This document shows, one piece after another, positions 22,730-35,539 of a DNA stretch of 64,000 bases. The translations under genes and the position numbers were made by a program. The notes under the pieces were generated by a model. The model saw only the letters and a list, made by a program, of their open reading frames with translations, had not been told where the DNA came from and searched no databases. The DNA is from Rehmannia glutinosa (taxonomy: Eukaryota > Streptophyta > Magnoliopsida > Lamiales > Orobanchaceae). Each line of letters starts with the position of its first letter. Within the stretch, counting starts at the first letter, position 1. Where the stretch lies: the NCBI GenBank assembly GCA_016081115.2, contig CM071936.1:82334978-82398977 (forward strand), written 5' to 3'.

Positions 22730-24500
22730 ATCTCTCCCTTTTTGATGATTACAAACCAAAACAATTTTTAGAAATATTAGGAGGACAAATTTAAAAACGA
22801 TTTTCCTAAAAAACATCTAACCGTTTGGAAGCAACCAAAATTTCCAAAATACATAAGCAACCAAGTAAGGGAGTAAATATATTCAATAATAAGCACAAGC
22901 TCCCCCTATCAACAAGCACATCAAGAGTAATGTAAAAGCAATTAACCATAAGCTAAAAGCTTAATTTTTACATATTGTTCAAGAGCTTATAAGCTCCCCC
23001 TGTCAACAAAATATCATTAGACAAGTATATAAGTCCATCAAGCAACAATTGGACTAAATATAATTCACAACTTATGGCTTTTAAGATGCCATAGCTTATA
23101 GCTTTTATAACAAGCTTTTATTAGCTTCTTTGAGCTAACGAGCCAATATCCTGTTTCTCCCCCTTTTGGAATCATCAAAAAGAATGTTAGCACGATAAAA
23201 ATATCATATAATCATATCAAAGTGCGCAACTAAACCGATGTATCGAGCTATTTGAACATTGAAGCTTATAGATCAAATAGGAGGGAAAAAGTCGATCATA
23301 CGACTTGTAGAGGCTTATGAAAACTCATTTGATTTGCAAAAACATGATCTCTATAAATATATAAGACTTTTGAAAATGAGAGAATCATGTATGTGATGAA
23401 TTTTCATTGAAACATTTTATCGAACACTTGGCGGGCGTCAAATAATAAAGACAATGTATATAGCCCTTGTAAATGTAATCAAGCCAAGTTTTTCATCACC
23501 AAAAGCAATTTTATAAATATCATCCATCAACGATAATCATGCTAATCACAAATATATAAGAATTGCATCAAGAGCTATACATATAAGCCAAGTTCTCAAG
23601 GTTCAACCCAATTGAGATAAAGGAGTAGAGTTCTTACCATTCAATCGGTAAAGACGAGCAATGATGATGATAATCGAGCTAGATAATCCCCAAAATATGA
23701 AATTTATGCAACAAAACTCATTTGAAGTGAAATTTGTGTGCAATTTACGAAAGGGACGAACATAGAGTTGAAAGGGCCAAAATGCCAAAGTCCTGAAACA
23801 GAATGCAATTTAAGCCAATAAATAGCTAAGGCGACCGATCACGAGGCATGGGCGGGGCGATCGGCGAGCTAGTGGGCGGCCGGTCGGCCCCGCCCGCGCC
23901 CACGTTTTCGTTTTTTGAAAGTCCAAAATTTGATCCAAAAACCGATTTCTCGCCCTTAGTTTTAAAAATGTGCGGGATGCAAACGTAGACCTCATTCAAT
24001 ATACATTATGTCATAATCAAGCTCGAAATGAGGTAAAATACTCGGCGGTGCGATTAAAAAGTCCGCGAGTTATCCTTGAGACGGAATTAAACACATCTCA
24101 AGTTTTTGTTAAAACATGCAATCCCTTAAAAAAATATCGAATCTTAATATGTTTAGTTCGATTATGACGAACCATATTTTGAAAAATAAAATTTACACCG
24201 GACTTGTTATCCTGAAAAATAATAACGTTTTAAAACTTTGGATGAACAAGTCATAAGAAGAAGTGCCTTACAAGTATTTGAAAATTTCTTTTAACGGCAC
24301 TTTAAAGAGATTCGTTGGGATTGTTTTAAGTCGAGCATATAAACATAAGGCATATAGAATGTCGAGTCTAAGGAGTAATAAACGAATAAACATACCTCGA
24401 ATTCATTTGTCAATCAACATGTCTACCTCAACCTTTGTCAATTTTCACATTTGTAGCCATATAGGTTGAAATGGTTCTTTCTTCTTGAATGCCTCACTTC
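22730..24500 (-). other. 3' internal region of the nested element, no readable gene
   Basis: AT-rich, with two polypurine-like stretches on the minus strand (near 22,740 and 23,155-23,180) and repeated AAGCTCCCCCT words near 22,900 and 22,990. RNase H should lie here but I could not recognise it. Confidence 0.5.
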
Positions 24501-24519
24501 TTCTTTTGAGTGTGGAATA

Positions 24520-24970
24520 TAATCACCTTCTTGGCATTGTTGAACTTGAATTCCAATGATCAAATTTGAGCTTCCTCATCATGATCATCTTAGGTTCACC
24601 TTGCATTGACTTGGAAAAATATCTTGCACAAATATTCATTAGTAGCACCAAAAATATTATCAACATAAATTTGCACAAGTAAACAACCTTGCCCTTTTTC
24701 AAAACAAGAAGTGTAGTATCAACTTTACCTTTTGTAAAATTATTTTGCAAAAATAGCTAAGTCTATCAAACCATATACGGGTACTTGTATCAGCACCGTA
24801 CAAGGCCTTTTATAAAAATCATTTGGCCTAAAAATTTTAAACTCCGATAGACTTCTATTTGAATAAAACAATTTAGAAAATTGGATTTAACATCCATTTG
24901 GTAAAGCTTGAAATTTTCTCAAAACAAGAATGGGCAAGTAAAGTGCAAATAACTTCTAAATATGCTATGA
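24520..24970 (-). pseudogene. Reverse transcriptase relic of the nested element
   Basis: On the minus strand, KGKVDTTLLVLKKGK (from 24,750), then FSKSMQGEPKM and RKLKF, follow the copia RT pattern. Upstream relics of KALYG and FTKWML lie near 24,800-24,930. The catalytic YVDD is not readable. Heavily mutated. Confidence 0.7.
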
Positions 24971-25870
24971 GTGCAAATATTACATCAAAATCATTACCTT
25001 CTTCTTGACAATATCATTGAGCTACTAACCTTGTCTTGTTCATCAAACTTGTTGCGAAATATCACAAATTTCTGCAAAATCTTAACAAGATATTTTGCAC
25101 ACGAGCATAGTAATATCGAATAATAGATACACTATTTTAAGCACCACATACTATGCATCATCAAGAGTCTAATAAATCATTCAAGTTCAAATAAGCTTAA
25201 GAAAGCTACATAAGGTCTCTTTTGAAATTTGACAATAAGAGAGCACATAGTTGAGACCTCATTTACAAGAATCATATGAACAAGAGGTTTGACATAAGTA
25301 TCCAAGAATAGTGGCATTTATATGTGCAATAAAATGCATAACTTAGTAGATCAATTGTTTTATCAAAACAAAATATAATCCTTTACAAATTTTGGATAAA
25401 ACAAGCTATGTCAAATAGTGCCTTTTCAAAAATCAAAACATCCTCTTAATGGCACTTGTATAAGCACATAGGCATATGACAAAAATATATCGAATCTATA
25501 AGATAAATACCAATGATGAGCGTACCTCGATAGTTAAAACATCTCTTGAAGAGAATGACGAAATATATATCCTACATATATCTTAAACAACTCTAGCACA
25601 AAGCAACATGATACAAGTGTAGGATAAAAACAATGTATGTCATAAGTATGCTTGTGCCAAGAGAATCCATAGGAGATTATAAAACACAATAGTTAAAGCA
25701 AATGCTCAAGAGTTTTAAAAACATCATGCAAGGTATTCTTTTTAAAAAACATTTTGAAACTCACAAATATATTAAAGACCTAAATTTTTAAGAAATATGA
25801 AAACCCATTTTGCAATTTAGACACAAATAAAAACATGCATAAAAAAAAACAAAATGCATATTTAAATAGG
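24970..25870 (-). other. Decayed internal DNA of the nested element
   Basis: Between Gag and the RT relic. Protease and integrase are expected here but none is recognisable, and the space is too short for them, so a deletion is likely. Confidence 0.5.
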
Positions 25871-25880
25871 GAGATACGGT

Positions 25881-26130
25881 TTACCAATTTCGCCATTTCC
25901 ATGGGTTGTGTCGTTCCCATTGTTGATGGTATCTTCCCTTTTGAAAGTCATTTTGTTGATGATAACTCTTCCTATTGCCCCATTTCCAAGGATTATGTCC
26001 TCCCCATTGTTGATAATGTCTCTCTCTTGGAAAATCATCTTGTTGATGATGTCTTTGCCATTTCCAAGGATTGTGTTCTTTCCATTTTTTATTATATCCT
26101 CTTCTTGGAAATTTACTTTGTTGAAAATGT
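25881..26130 (-). repeat. Tandem repeat coding a basic, Trp/His-rich Gag tail
   Basis: Three units of about 75-81 bp. Each codes HNPWKW followed by a His/Gln/Arg-rich segment ending near YQQW. Third-position changes and small length differences separate the units. Confidence 0.8.
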
Positions 26131-27340
26131 TTTCTCCTTCTTTGATCAAATGAGATGTTCATTTGATGTCTCCTTGGCGGCATGAATTTTCTTCGATTAT
26201 TAATCCGCCGGGTACCTAATATAACATCGTTTTGTGGTACCCTCAAGTGCTTGGGTCCTTTGGGATTAGTCTTGAGACTTTTAGGTCTCCAACAATAATT
26301 AGAGCTATTTCTAGCCCGACAAGTATTTACCGTATGACCCTTCTTACCGCAATAAAAGCAAGTAATATCACTAACATGTATAGGAACTCGATTTTTTTTC
26401 ATATGATTGACAACATCAGGGCGTATGATCAAGTTCACTATTCCAATTATCACAACCATTATCATTTACAACATTGGGAAATTTATTGGTACTCAAGTTG
26501 GTTTTTGATAAATCATTTTTCATGCAATTAATATCCTCAACAAGAGTACTATTTTGTTTTTCAAGGTTTCTAACCTTGTCAAGAGTGGTGGTGTGAGCAC
26601 ATGATAGTGATTCATAGTAAGTAAATAAATTATCCTTTTCATTTTTCAAAATATTGAATTCCTTTTTCAAATTTTTGTATTTAACAAGTAAATTTTGGAA
26701 TTCATTTTGAAGATCATCAAAAACATTTTGCAAATCACTATAATCATTTTGAATAACAATATCATAGGAAGTAGAGGGTTTAAGACATACCTCATTTTCT
26801 TCTTCAATGCCCATAAAACATTGTTCGACTACTTCATAGTTGGAAGTTGTAAAAGGCTTGTTCCTTAGATTTGAACTTGTATCCTTTTGAGAAGTAGATG
26901 CTTTTGTTTGACTTCTTTCATTTGCATATACTCCATAGATGGCTTCTAATTTTTGCCATACTTCATGTGCCGATCGAATTCCTACAATATGATGAAACTC
27001 CAAATTAGTAAGTGAACAATACAAAATATTGAGAGCTTTACCGTTTAAGGAGATGATTTTCTTCTCTTCATCATTGAGCTCTTTGAAAGCTTTGGAGGTG
27101 TATGTGTGTCTTTTATTGGAATGGATTCTCCATTGATGACGATGTTCCAAATATCGAACCCGCAACCTTGTAAATAACATTCCATTCTTTCTTTCCAAAA
27201 TGTATAATTTTTGGAATCAAATAGTGGTGGCTTGGTGGTGGATGTGGAGGTAAGATGAGCTTCATTCGTAGCCGACGATCGTTCCTCTTCACTCGCGATG
27301 TGAAACGAGCTTGCCAAAGAGTTTGGCTTTGATACAACTT
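25881..27340 (-). pseudogene. Gag of the nested element (frameshifted)
   Basis: On the minus strand, the N-terminal part (near 27,250-27,110) has PPLFDSKNYTFWKERMECYL, the copia Gag start. After a frameshift, DEEKKIISLNGKALNILYCSL and the ORF at 26,416-27,198 cover the UBN2 core and a long coiled-coil-like stretch. A CX2CX4HX4C zinc knuckle is intact at 26,319-26,360 (CFYCGKKGHTVNTC). The C-terminus (25,881-26,130) carries three repeats around HNPWKW. One ORF reads from an apparent TTG at the LTR edge; the true start codon is not clear. Confidence 0.85.
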
Positions 27341-28803
27341 GTAAGTCCAAGCGGCTACGATAATCTAGAGGGAGGGTGAATAGATTATCTCCATCTTTTC
27401 GATTTTACCCTCTTTTTAGAACCGAATGCTCAAAGACAATAATAAAGGTGCGGAATGTAAACAACACACGTCGATTTATAGAGGTTCAACCAACCTAGGG
27501 CCTAATCCTCTACCACCCCAGTATATCCGGGATGGATTTCAAAAAGACAAAAGATTTTATTAATTACCAAAATCAATACAACACCAACTTGCAACAACAC
27601 CTTGAAGAGCACCACACTCTTCTTCAGCACCACCTTTGAGATTACCACAATCTCTCTTGAAGATTACCGCAATCTTCAACGGCACCTTGTGAAGATTACC
27701 ACAATCTTCTACCTTGAAGAATACCAAATTCTTCAACACCTCGACAAGAAGATTACCACAATCTTCTTACACCTAACACCTAGATCATCCAAGTGTGTTC
27801 TTACCACAAGAACACTCACAAGGATATCTTGTGTTGAATGATTACCCAAAAATCAAGATTACAACTCAATAATGAATATTACAATATGAGTACAAAGTGT
27901 AATCAAGAATAGCCTAGACCTCAAGGATGTGAAAGTGATAAGCTAGGCAAAAATACAACAAGAATAATGACAATGAAGAACAAGTGTTTGCTTGAAGTGT
28001 ATCTTGTTGTGTTGTATATCAATTGTTGTATTGGTTGCTCCAAAACTTCCTCTATTTATAGGAGATGATTGATCAAACATAGGCTCCTCTTGGGGATTGA
28101 AAATCTACAGAAAAATACAATTAAAATCAAGAATATAGCTGTTAGAAATCAATCCCACAATTTAAGGAAAGTTTGTCTCATTGTCAAACGGTCGAATTTT
28201 GTCATTGTCAAAGATAGGGCGACAGGTCGCGCACAAATAGAGTTTAAAACAAACATTTCAACATTTAACACAGGGCGACCGGTCGACGTAGGGTTCGACC
28301 GGTCGTCCCCTTCTATGGCCGGTCGCACAACACGAATTCAAGCAGGGAGTAGTTCTGTTTCACAATTAAACTCCCAGGTACTGGTCGACAGGGTGTCGGC
28401 CGGTCGATGCCACCGGTCGACACCCTGGTCGACCTGGTCTATTTTCCATCCGTCTCATTTTTCTGTTTCAAAAATCATCTTCAGGTACGGGTTGCCCTCT
28501 ACGGCGACCGGTTGACCTCGAGACAGAAATATTGTCCATTTTTTGTCGAAAATAAAGCTCAATAAATACTCCGAAAATTTAGTAAAAACATTTTAAACCA
28601 ATCGGGAGTATTTAGAAAAATTTAGGAACCTTGTTTTGAAGTAAAAGCTTATAAACATAAAATCATTAAATAAAACTTGAAGAAATACTCCTAAAATATT
28701 AAAACCATTTTAAATCATTTAGGAGTATTTGACAACAATTAAAAACATTATTTTGGTGTAAAAATAAAATCATCAAAATTAAGATAAAAACATGTATCAA
28801 ACA
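27340..28803 (-). repeat. 5' LTR of the nested element
   Basis: 1,464 bp with TG...CA ends on the minus strand. Compared with the 3' LTR it has an extra stretch near 28,325-28,390 and keeps several ACCGGTCG words. Confidence 0.92.
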
Positions 28804-28808
28804 GAAGG

Positions 28809-30146
28809 TTCTGTGGTAAGAAACAAAGCAAGATTGGTAACCAAAGGGTATTGCCAAGAAGAATGAATAGATTTTGATGAAACATTTGCTCATGTTGCAA
28901 GATTAGAAGCAATAAGGATGTTTCTTGCCTATCTTCGCACACAAAAAACTTTCTTCGTATATCAAATGGATGTGAAAAGTGCATTTTTAAATGGATTGTT
29001 GGAAGAAGAAGTCTATGTTGAGCAACCTCCAGGCTTTGAGCAAAAGACTCTTGGAGATAAGGTGTACAAGCTCAAGAAAGCTCTATATGGATTGAAACAA
29101 GCACCTAGAGCATGGTATGATACATTATCTCAATTTCTCGCGATAATGGATTCAAGAAAAGGCAAAGTGGACAAGACTTGAGAATTCAAGATGGGGAGAG
29201 TATATTGCTTGTTCAAATATATGTGGATGACATCATATTTGGATCCACAAACAAAGAGCTGTGTGATAAATTCTCAAACCTCATGCAAGGCAAATTTGAA
29301 ATGAGCATGATGGGAGAGCTGACATTCTTCTTAGGACTTCAAGTTAAACAGCTGAAGGATGGAACCTTTATAAGTCAAACAAAGTACATCAGAGATTTAA
29401 TGAAGAAATTTGGTATGGAAGAGAAGTCTTCTGTAAAAATACCAATGAATACATCAGTCAAGATGGACATGGATGCAGATGGCAAGCATGTAGATCAAAC
29501 ACGATACAGAGCACTTATTGGATCATTGCTCTATCTAACAACAAGCAGGCTAGACATCACCTTTGCAGTAGGAGTATGTGCAAGATTCCAATCGCTCCAA
29601 AGGAAAGTCACATGATCGCAATAAGAGAATCCTAAGATATTTGAAGGGATGCCAAGAAGTTGGCTTATGGTATCCAAAGGGAGTGGATTCAAGCTTATTG
29701 GTTATTCAAACTCTGACTATGGTGGATGTAGAGTTGGCAGGAAGAGTACTTCAGGCACATGTCAAATGCTTGGAAACAGATTGGTTTCCTGGTTTAGCAA
29801 GAAAGCAAAACTCAATAGCCACATCCACAAAAAGCATAGTACATAGTTGCGGGCAAATTTGTGTCCAAGTCTTATGGATGAGACAACAAATGAGAGATTA
29901 TGAAATTGAAGAAAAAGATATTCCAATTATGTGTGATAACACAAGTGCTATTGCAATCACTCGAATCCCGTGTTGCATTCGAGAACAAAGCACATTGATG
30001 TCGGATATCATTTTATAAGAGATCATGTTGAAAAGAAAGACATCACTTTGGAATATATCTCAATCGATAAACAAACGCTTAGTTACATATTCACCAAACC
30101 CCTATGTGAAACAAGATTTGAAGAGCTTAAGCATGAGCTAGGCTAA
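28809..30146 (+). pseudogene. RT (second part) and RNase H of the outer element
   Basis: The coding line resumes with RNKARLVTKGYCQEE (stop after it). Then comes FVYQMDVKSAFLNG (28,918-29,181) and, in the next ORF (29,178-29,615), the catalytic YVDDIIFGSTN with MGELTFFLGLQVKQL and the YRALIGSLLYLTTSRLDI segment. RNase H pieces run to the stop at 30,144-30,146 in changing frames. These are strong matches to Sirevirus-type copia pol. Only a few frame breaks separate long readable segments, so this is the youngest-looking part of the element. Confidence 0.9.
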
Positions 30147-30714
30147 TTGACCGAGTTGACACTTAAGACTCAATGAGAAGAGATGAAACATGAAAAGATG
30201 AAAACAGAGCAAATCTCATGAATCACCTAAGTGAATCACCAGATATCGGAAAGTCACCAGATCGAGTTGGGACAAAATTGAGTCACTATACGAATGGAGA
30301 GAAGAAGAGTTGAGTCACTTAAGGAGTAAGCTAAATCATTTATGAGCTAAGTGACAAAAACGCAAAATCGTTTTTAATGAGCGGAATGTTTTTAAGGATG
30401 ACGTCAACGTAATTATGATGGGTACAATCAAAAGTCGCACAAAGAAGCATATGATTGGATATAAATGCTTGCCGCATTAAATGCGAGCAATTAAATGCAA
30501 TGAGACGTGCTAACTGGCCCGTTGATCTCGATCAAAATTCAAAACCAAAAACACGTCCTTTCATAACCCATATATACTCATTCCTTCAATTTTCTCTCTC
30601 ACACCGAAAAACTGTTCATCTTCAAAACTACGAAAGCAAGTCTATTTTCTCTCGAAAACCCTACCTTCTCTCAAAGCAAGTTTATCAAGATTTAATCGGT
30701 AAAATTCTCTAGAA
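30147..30714 (+). promoter_or_regulatory. Spacer with promoter-like leader before the third ORF
   Basis: No coding sequence from pol's end to about 30,560. Near 30,570 CATATATACTC is TATA-like. It is followed by a C/T- and A/C-rich leader of about 130 nt that looks like a plant 5' UTR and ends at the ATG at 30,715. A separate promoter for the third ORF is inferred. Confidence 0.4.
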
Positions 30715-33700
30715 ATGGCACCAAAGACCGATTTCGTCAAGTTATCAAAGCAAATCCACTCAGGGTTCCTCAAATGTGGACTTTGAAGGCATGATTAAGC
30801 GGGGTTCTGATGCAACCCTTGTGAAGAAAATAGCGTATATGTTGGAAAAATGGGTTTAAGGCCTTCTTGACGATAGAATACTCGCATACCTACCTGAAGA
30901 GGTGGCGCCGTTCTATGTGAACGCCGAGGTGCGGGACGAAGGGATTAAGTCCTCCGTCCACCGCAAGGACATCATGATCATCAAGCTAAAGACCTTGCGA
31001 GCACTACTTATTACCGCTCGGAGGGTATGACAGAGAGATATACTGGCGATGTGGACTTGGCTCGCCGCATGGAAAGAAGTAGTCAAACCCGAGTGTCTTT
31101 GCGAAGTAGTCTACACAAAAATTAAAATAAATTGCTAAAGGAAGACTATCACAAGCTGATGGATGTCGTCTCAAAATGCTTGGACATGAAGTTTGGAAGC
31201 TTCAATCAGCTGTCCAAGACCAAGCTGATCATCATGGCTGCGATCTTGCAAGGAAGAAAGTTAATCTGGGCTGAGTTTGTATACGCAGACTCGCCCGAGC
31301 GTTGCGAACAAGTCCTTCAAGGAAGATGGATCCTTTGGAGGATCACTTGGCTATGGCCTAGTTATTGGCCACTTGATGGAAGTGAAGGGCATTCCCCTTC
31401 AGCATGGAAAGTCCTTCCATGTAAACAAGAAGATGTTTAGGGCTAACATCTCGGAGCCCGAAGAGAGCCCATGCGAAGAGGGCGGACACCAAAGGGGAAA
31501 TCACCACCCGATGAAACCGTTGTTGCCTCCCTCCAAAGAAGAAAGCGCCCATGCAACCGAAAGAAGAGATAGTTGCCCTGCGCAAAGAAAGACAAAAAAA
31601 GATGCACCTACCCCTGCAGCTGAAGTCACCCGCCCGAGCAAATGTCTCCCGCCCACGCAGCCGAGGCGGAGAAGGAACCCCAAATACCTTCTCCGACTAT
31701 CAAAAAGAAGAGGATCGCCAAGCCAAGAAAGGCAGCTCGGTCCAAAGAAAGATGCACCAGCCCCCCACCGCCAAGGAAGTCGAGGAAGAAGTATCCGAAC
31801 CGTAACTTCCTCCGGTAAGGACAAAAAGAAGAAGAAGAATCACCAAGCTCTCTGAGCTTGATAAGACAAAAAGTCCGCCACTTTGAAAAAGTCTCTGAGA
31901 TCCGCGAACAAGTGCGATCTCGAAGTTGTTGATGAAATGTAAACAAGTCTCCATCGAGGCCGATCGGCAGAGGAAAAGAAGACCCATGTGGATAGAACGG
32001 CCGAGAAGAAGAGGCAAAGCAGAGACAGCAAAATCTCCTGATGAAAGAGTTGTGTCTCCACCTGCCCCCGATGCTGCTGAAGGAGCTGAGCAACAGAGTA
32101 TGTTGCCTTCCATTCCTGAAAAGGAAGGGCAACAAGAAGAGGATGAAGATGATGATGTGATAGTGGTTTCTCCTGTGTACCCAGACATTCAACGTCGTCT
32201 GCGTGAATGGCGAGCATGGAAGCTGAGTCACTCGAGAGTACAGTTTGAACGCCCTGAATTCATTGAGGAATAGGAAGAATTGTTGAATTTCCTAGGATTT
32301 ACCACCGTGGTTCAGGCACTTGATGAAGATAACTGCATGGATATCTTGCATATCTTCAAGGAAAAAGAAAAGGAGAGATTAGCGAGGAAGTCAAGCTCAT
32401 GAGAAAGCCAACATTTGTCCTCTCACTGGAACCAACGACCATACTCATCCTCATCTTGACATGCTCTCAGATAGTGATGAGGACATGGACCCCATTCTTT
32501 GCACAAGAAAAGTTGGACATGGAGCAAGCCATGAATCCTCATTGATGCATGAGAGCAGAGTCGATGGAAGGACCGTGAGAGTCTTCCAAATCACACGGTG
32601 AGATTGATCCGTTGGGAGTGGTACAAACAGATTGCCACGCGATTGCCGCAACCACTTCACCATCCACTCCGAGAGCGGATCTAAGGGAATTGGCAATGAC
32701 ACCGGGAATTTGGGCACCCAAGTTGAGCCAACCCACGATGAAGGTGTCTTACCACTCGCCCCCACTACCGAGCACTCAAAGGAAGCAAAGGGAGTCCGGA
32801 GCAGAGTGACCCCAACATAAGTCACTCACCGGTGCGCCAACTAAGGGGAAAACTTACTCCACCGCAGCCTAGGTCGGAGGATGTCGCGAGATGACTCCAC
32901 AATGCAAGAAGGAGGCGAAGAAGGAAAAAAGAAAAAGAACAACAGAAGTTGTCACCGACGAAGCTCGAATAGTTGAGTCTGTCTCACCGGTGCCAACCGC
33001 TGCAGGCCGAGGACACTGGCTGATGCAAAGAGCACAGATTGATCTCGCCCGGAGTTAACACTCTGGGCAATGAAAGTGCAATCTAAGGAGTTGATACTCC
33101 CGTGGATGCCACCGCGAAGACCCTAAGACAAACTGCGTCGACGAAGGGAATGTACAAGGCCTTGCCGCAGCTTTGAGACTTCCTAGGTAAAGAGACGGAA
33201 ATGCAGAACATCCCTCCTGTTCACATTGAAGAAACGGAGAAAGGAGATAAGTGCTCTTTATCATTCCCAAGACAACCCCGGCATATCTTTTCCTGATCCG
33301 AAGATGAAGGTCCAGTCCACTCTGTTGCACATCAAAAGACTCAACAGGATGTTCTTCCAAGTACGAGTAAGCCAGGTTTCAAAGTTGCTCGACAAACGTT
33401 CAATTTTGATGATGAGCCAAGCCCTCAAGTGTCATCATCTTCCGATGATGCTACCGATACGGCGAGAACAAAGAAACTCAAAGGACAAACCAACTAAGAC
33501 CGAAGAAGTCCGTTATGACATACTTGAGGCTCACCACCGGGTCAATACCATCAAAGGCCCTGAATCAATCATACCAATCGCGCAGGCTTCCGAGTCGCAA
33601 ATGAAACGACTTCTCGCACGATTTCACATGTACGAGACGATGCATTGAAGAGACCTTCCCATTCTCAATCGAGCTCCCCGCACTAGAAGAAGAAATCGCT

Positions 33701-35247
33701 AAATAAAAGAAGAAGTACTGCGCACGCCAAGAACCCATTATCCATATCGACTCCATTGTGCCAAAGAGAATTCAATTTCGACGTTGAACGGCCGCCAACC
33801 GACTTGGAAGAATGAAATGAAATCCATGAAGTCTTCAAGAAAATCATGGAGAGATTGAGAGGATCGAACAAAGATCGGCCTCATTGGACATGCGGTGGAC
33901 AATCGAGATGCTACCCTCACGCCGACTTGAGAGGGATAGTGATAAGAATCGGGGAGTGGTGTCAGCGGAATCAACCATGCGTCTCGAACAAGTTCATTAC
34001 TTCAAGGCACTCTATAACAGGATGCTTGTTTGGAGCGCAGGACAATGCCGACATGAAGCAGAAATGCGGGAGTACATTGAGAGGTTGAATGCCTCTCACA
34101 AAACAAAATGGTGTCACTGCAGAGTTTGAAGAAAGAAATCTGCGACTTGAGGAGACTATGAATGCCAAATTCCGGCCTCCTCATGGCCGAGATGAAACCC
34201 GGTTACAACTGACTGATTCAAAGGCCACCCGCTTCTGAATTTCAGACTATGTCGCACGACTCAAGCGAGACCAATTCAGCCATCACCGACCGACTTCATG
34301 CTTGCTAGATGTTTCCAGGAGTTCTCTCTCCTTTGATGATGCCAAAAAGGGGGAAGAGGAATACCTGAAGAGCTTAAAAGATGCAGCTGTTGTAGAGAAG
34401 AAAGATGCAGCTGTTGAGAAGAGGAAAGAAAAAAGAAAAGTTGTTGAGGGGGAAAGGTCAAAGGATGTGACCTTAATGCTTGCTGAAACCCCTCAAGAAG
34501 GTCATGTCACACCAAGATAATCAAAGAAACTTCCTATAACTCATTACTCTATCACTCACAGCCCATGTCTCATAAGAAAAAGATTGTTGAAGCAGAGATG
34601 GAGGATTTCGATAAAAGAACGGATGTCCGTGTTGAAGAGATGTTAAAACAATTCGGAGGCATTCCGATAGGAAAAGATACAGATGCCATTCCAGATGACG
34701 GACAAGAGCCAAGATCTGTCGAAGAATTCAAAACGCTCGAGTTCGAAGGATATTTCAAAAACATGTCCATAGCCCAAGCCTGGGACTTGTACTGAGAGAA
34801 AGATCTGAAGCTGTGCGAAGAAGCTGACAGGCAGCAGACTACTAGCAGTCACTCTGCTGGTCACCCTGCTGGTAAGAAGAAGACTCCAGTACAATATACT
34901 CCCAGAGGAGGAGGAAGAAGTGGCGGAGGTAGAGGCTTTAAACCTAGACCTCTACCCAAAAATATTGAATATGTAGATCCAGGCAAGAAAGGAAGGATCT
35001 ACTGGGCTGGATATGATGTTATAGCCAATCTGGAAGTGGAGAGGAAAAATGCTGAATATGTAAAGAGGATTGAAGAGGAAAACAGAAGGCAAGATTAGCT
35101 GTGGCAAGAAAGACAAGAAAGAAAAAGAAGAGATGAAGCTGCGAAGAGAGCTTACGAGAAGAAGAAAGCAGCTGAAGAAGAAAAGAAAAGAAAGAGAGCT
35201 GACGAAGACAGAGCTGAAGAAGAAAGAAGGAGGCAGCGAAGGCGATG
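30715..35247 (+). pseudogene. Third (env-like position) ORF of the outer Sirevirus-like element, broken
   Basis: ATG at 30,715 opens MAPKTDFVKLSKQIHSGF, then stops. Longer readable pieces follow: KLLKEDYHKLMDVVSKCLDMKF (31,132-31,290), GGSLGYGLVIGHLMEVKGIPL (from 31,334), a Lys/Pro/Ser-rich stretch (31,440-31,860) and an acidic stretch (31,926-32,273). Further pieces are KKKIVEAEMEDFDKRTDVRVEEM (34,568-34,795), a Gly/Arg-rich patch near 34,900, and a final Lys/Glu/Arg coiled coil with KKKAAEEEKKRKRADEDRAEEE. Position after pol and the coiled coil fit the third ORF of some Sireviruses. I saw no signal peptide or clear membrane span, so 'env' describes position only. About 1,500 codons before breakage. 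Confidence 0.65.
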
Positions 35248-35524
35248 AAGTGTTGCTGCCAACCCCTTCATGTATTTTACTTTTGTAAATACAAATGTAT
35301 GTAAGTCTTCTGTACATTTAATGAAAAATCTATATTTGGCGTAGACATAGTATATGCTTTCGATTGCTCGATACACATTGTAAAAACAAATGTGGTAAAG
35401 AACAAGAATGATATGATCAATAAAACAATCTATTCAACACATACATTCTTTGTTTCTCGCATTGTCCGTATGTATATCTTTGCCGCTTTACATTTTACTT
35501 AATTTTGTGAAGTTTTGGCATCAT

Positions 35525-35539
35525 CAAAAAGGGGGAAAT
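35525..35539 (+). other. Polypurine tract of the outer element
   Basis: AAAAAGGGGGAAATT lies directly before the 3' LTR start TGTTGGG, as expected for the plus-strand primer. Confidence 0.9.

Larger units (their letters stand above)
21300..28803 (-). mobile_element. Nested minus-strand copia (Sirevirus-like) retrotransposon
   Basis: GAAGG target duplication at 21,295-21,299 and 28,804-28,808. On the minus strand the 5' LTR is 27,340-28,803 and the 3' LTR is 21,300-22,729, with ends TGTTTGATA...GGACTTACA. The primer-binding region next to the 5' LTR reads TTGTATCAAAGC (minus strand, ending near 27,325). A polypurine tract complement (CTCTCCCTTTTTGATGAT) lies at 22,732-22,749. Gag remains readable; pol is badly decayed. 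The insertion splits the outer element's RT codons. Confidence 0.92.

Noticed and set aside
31501..32231. Long minus-strand ORFs in the third-ORF region of the retrotransposon
   Set aside because: Complement of a purine-rich Lys/Glu/Arg coding stretch, which naturally opens antisense frames. No domains.
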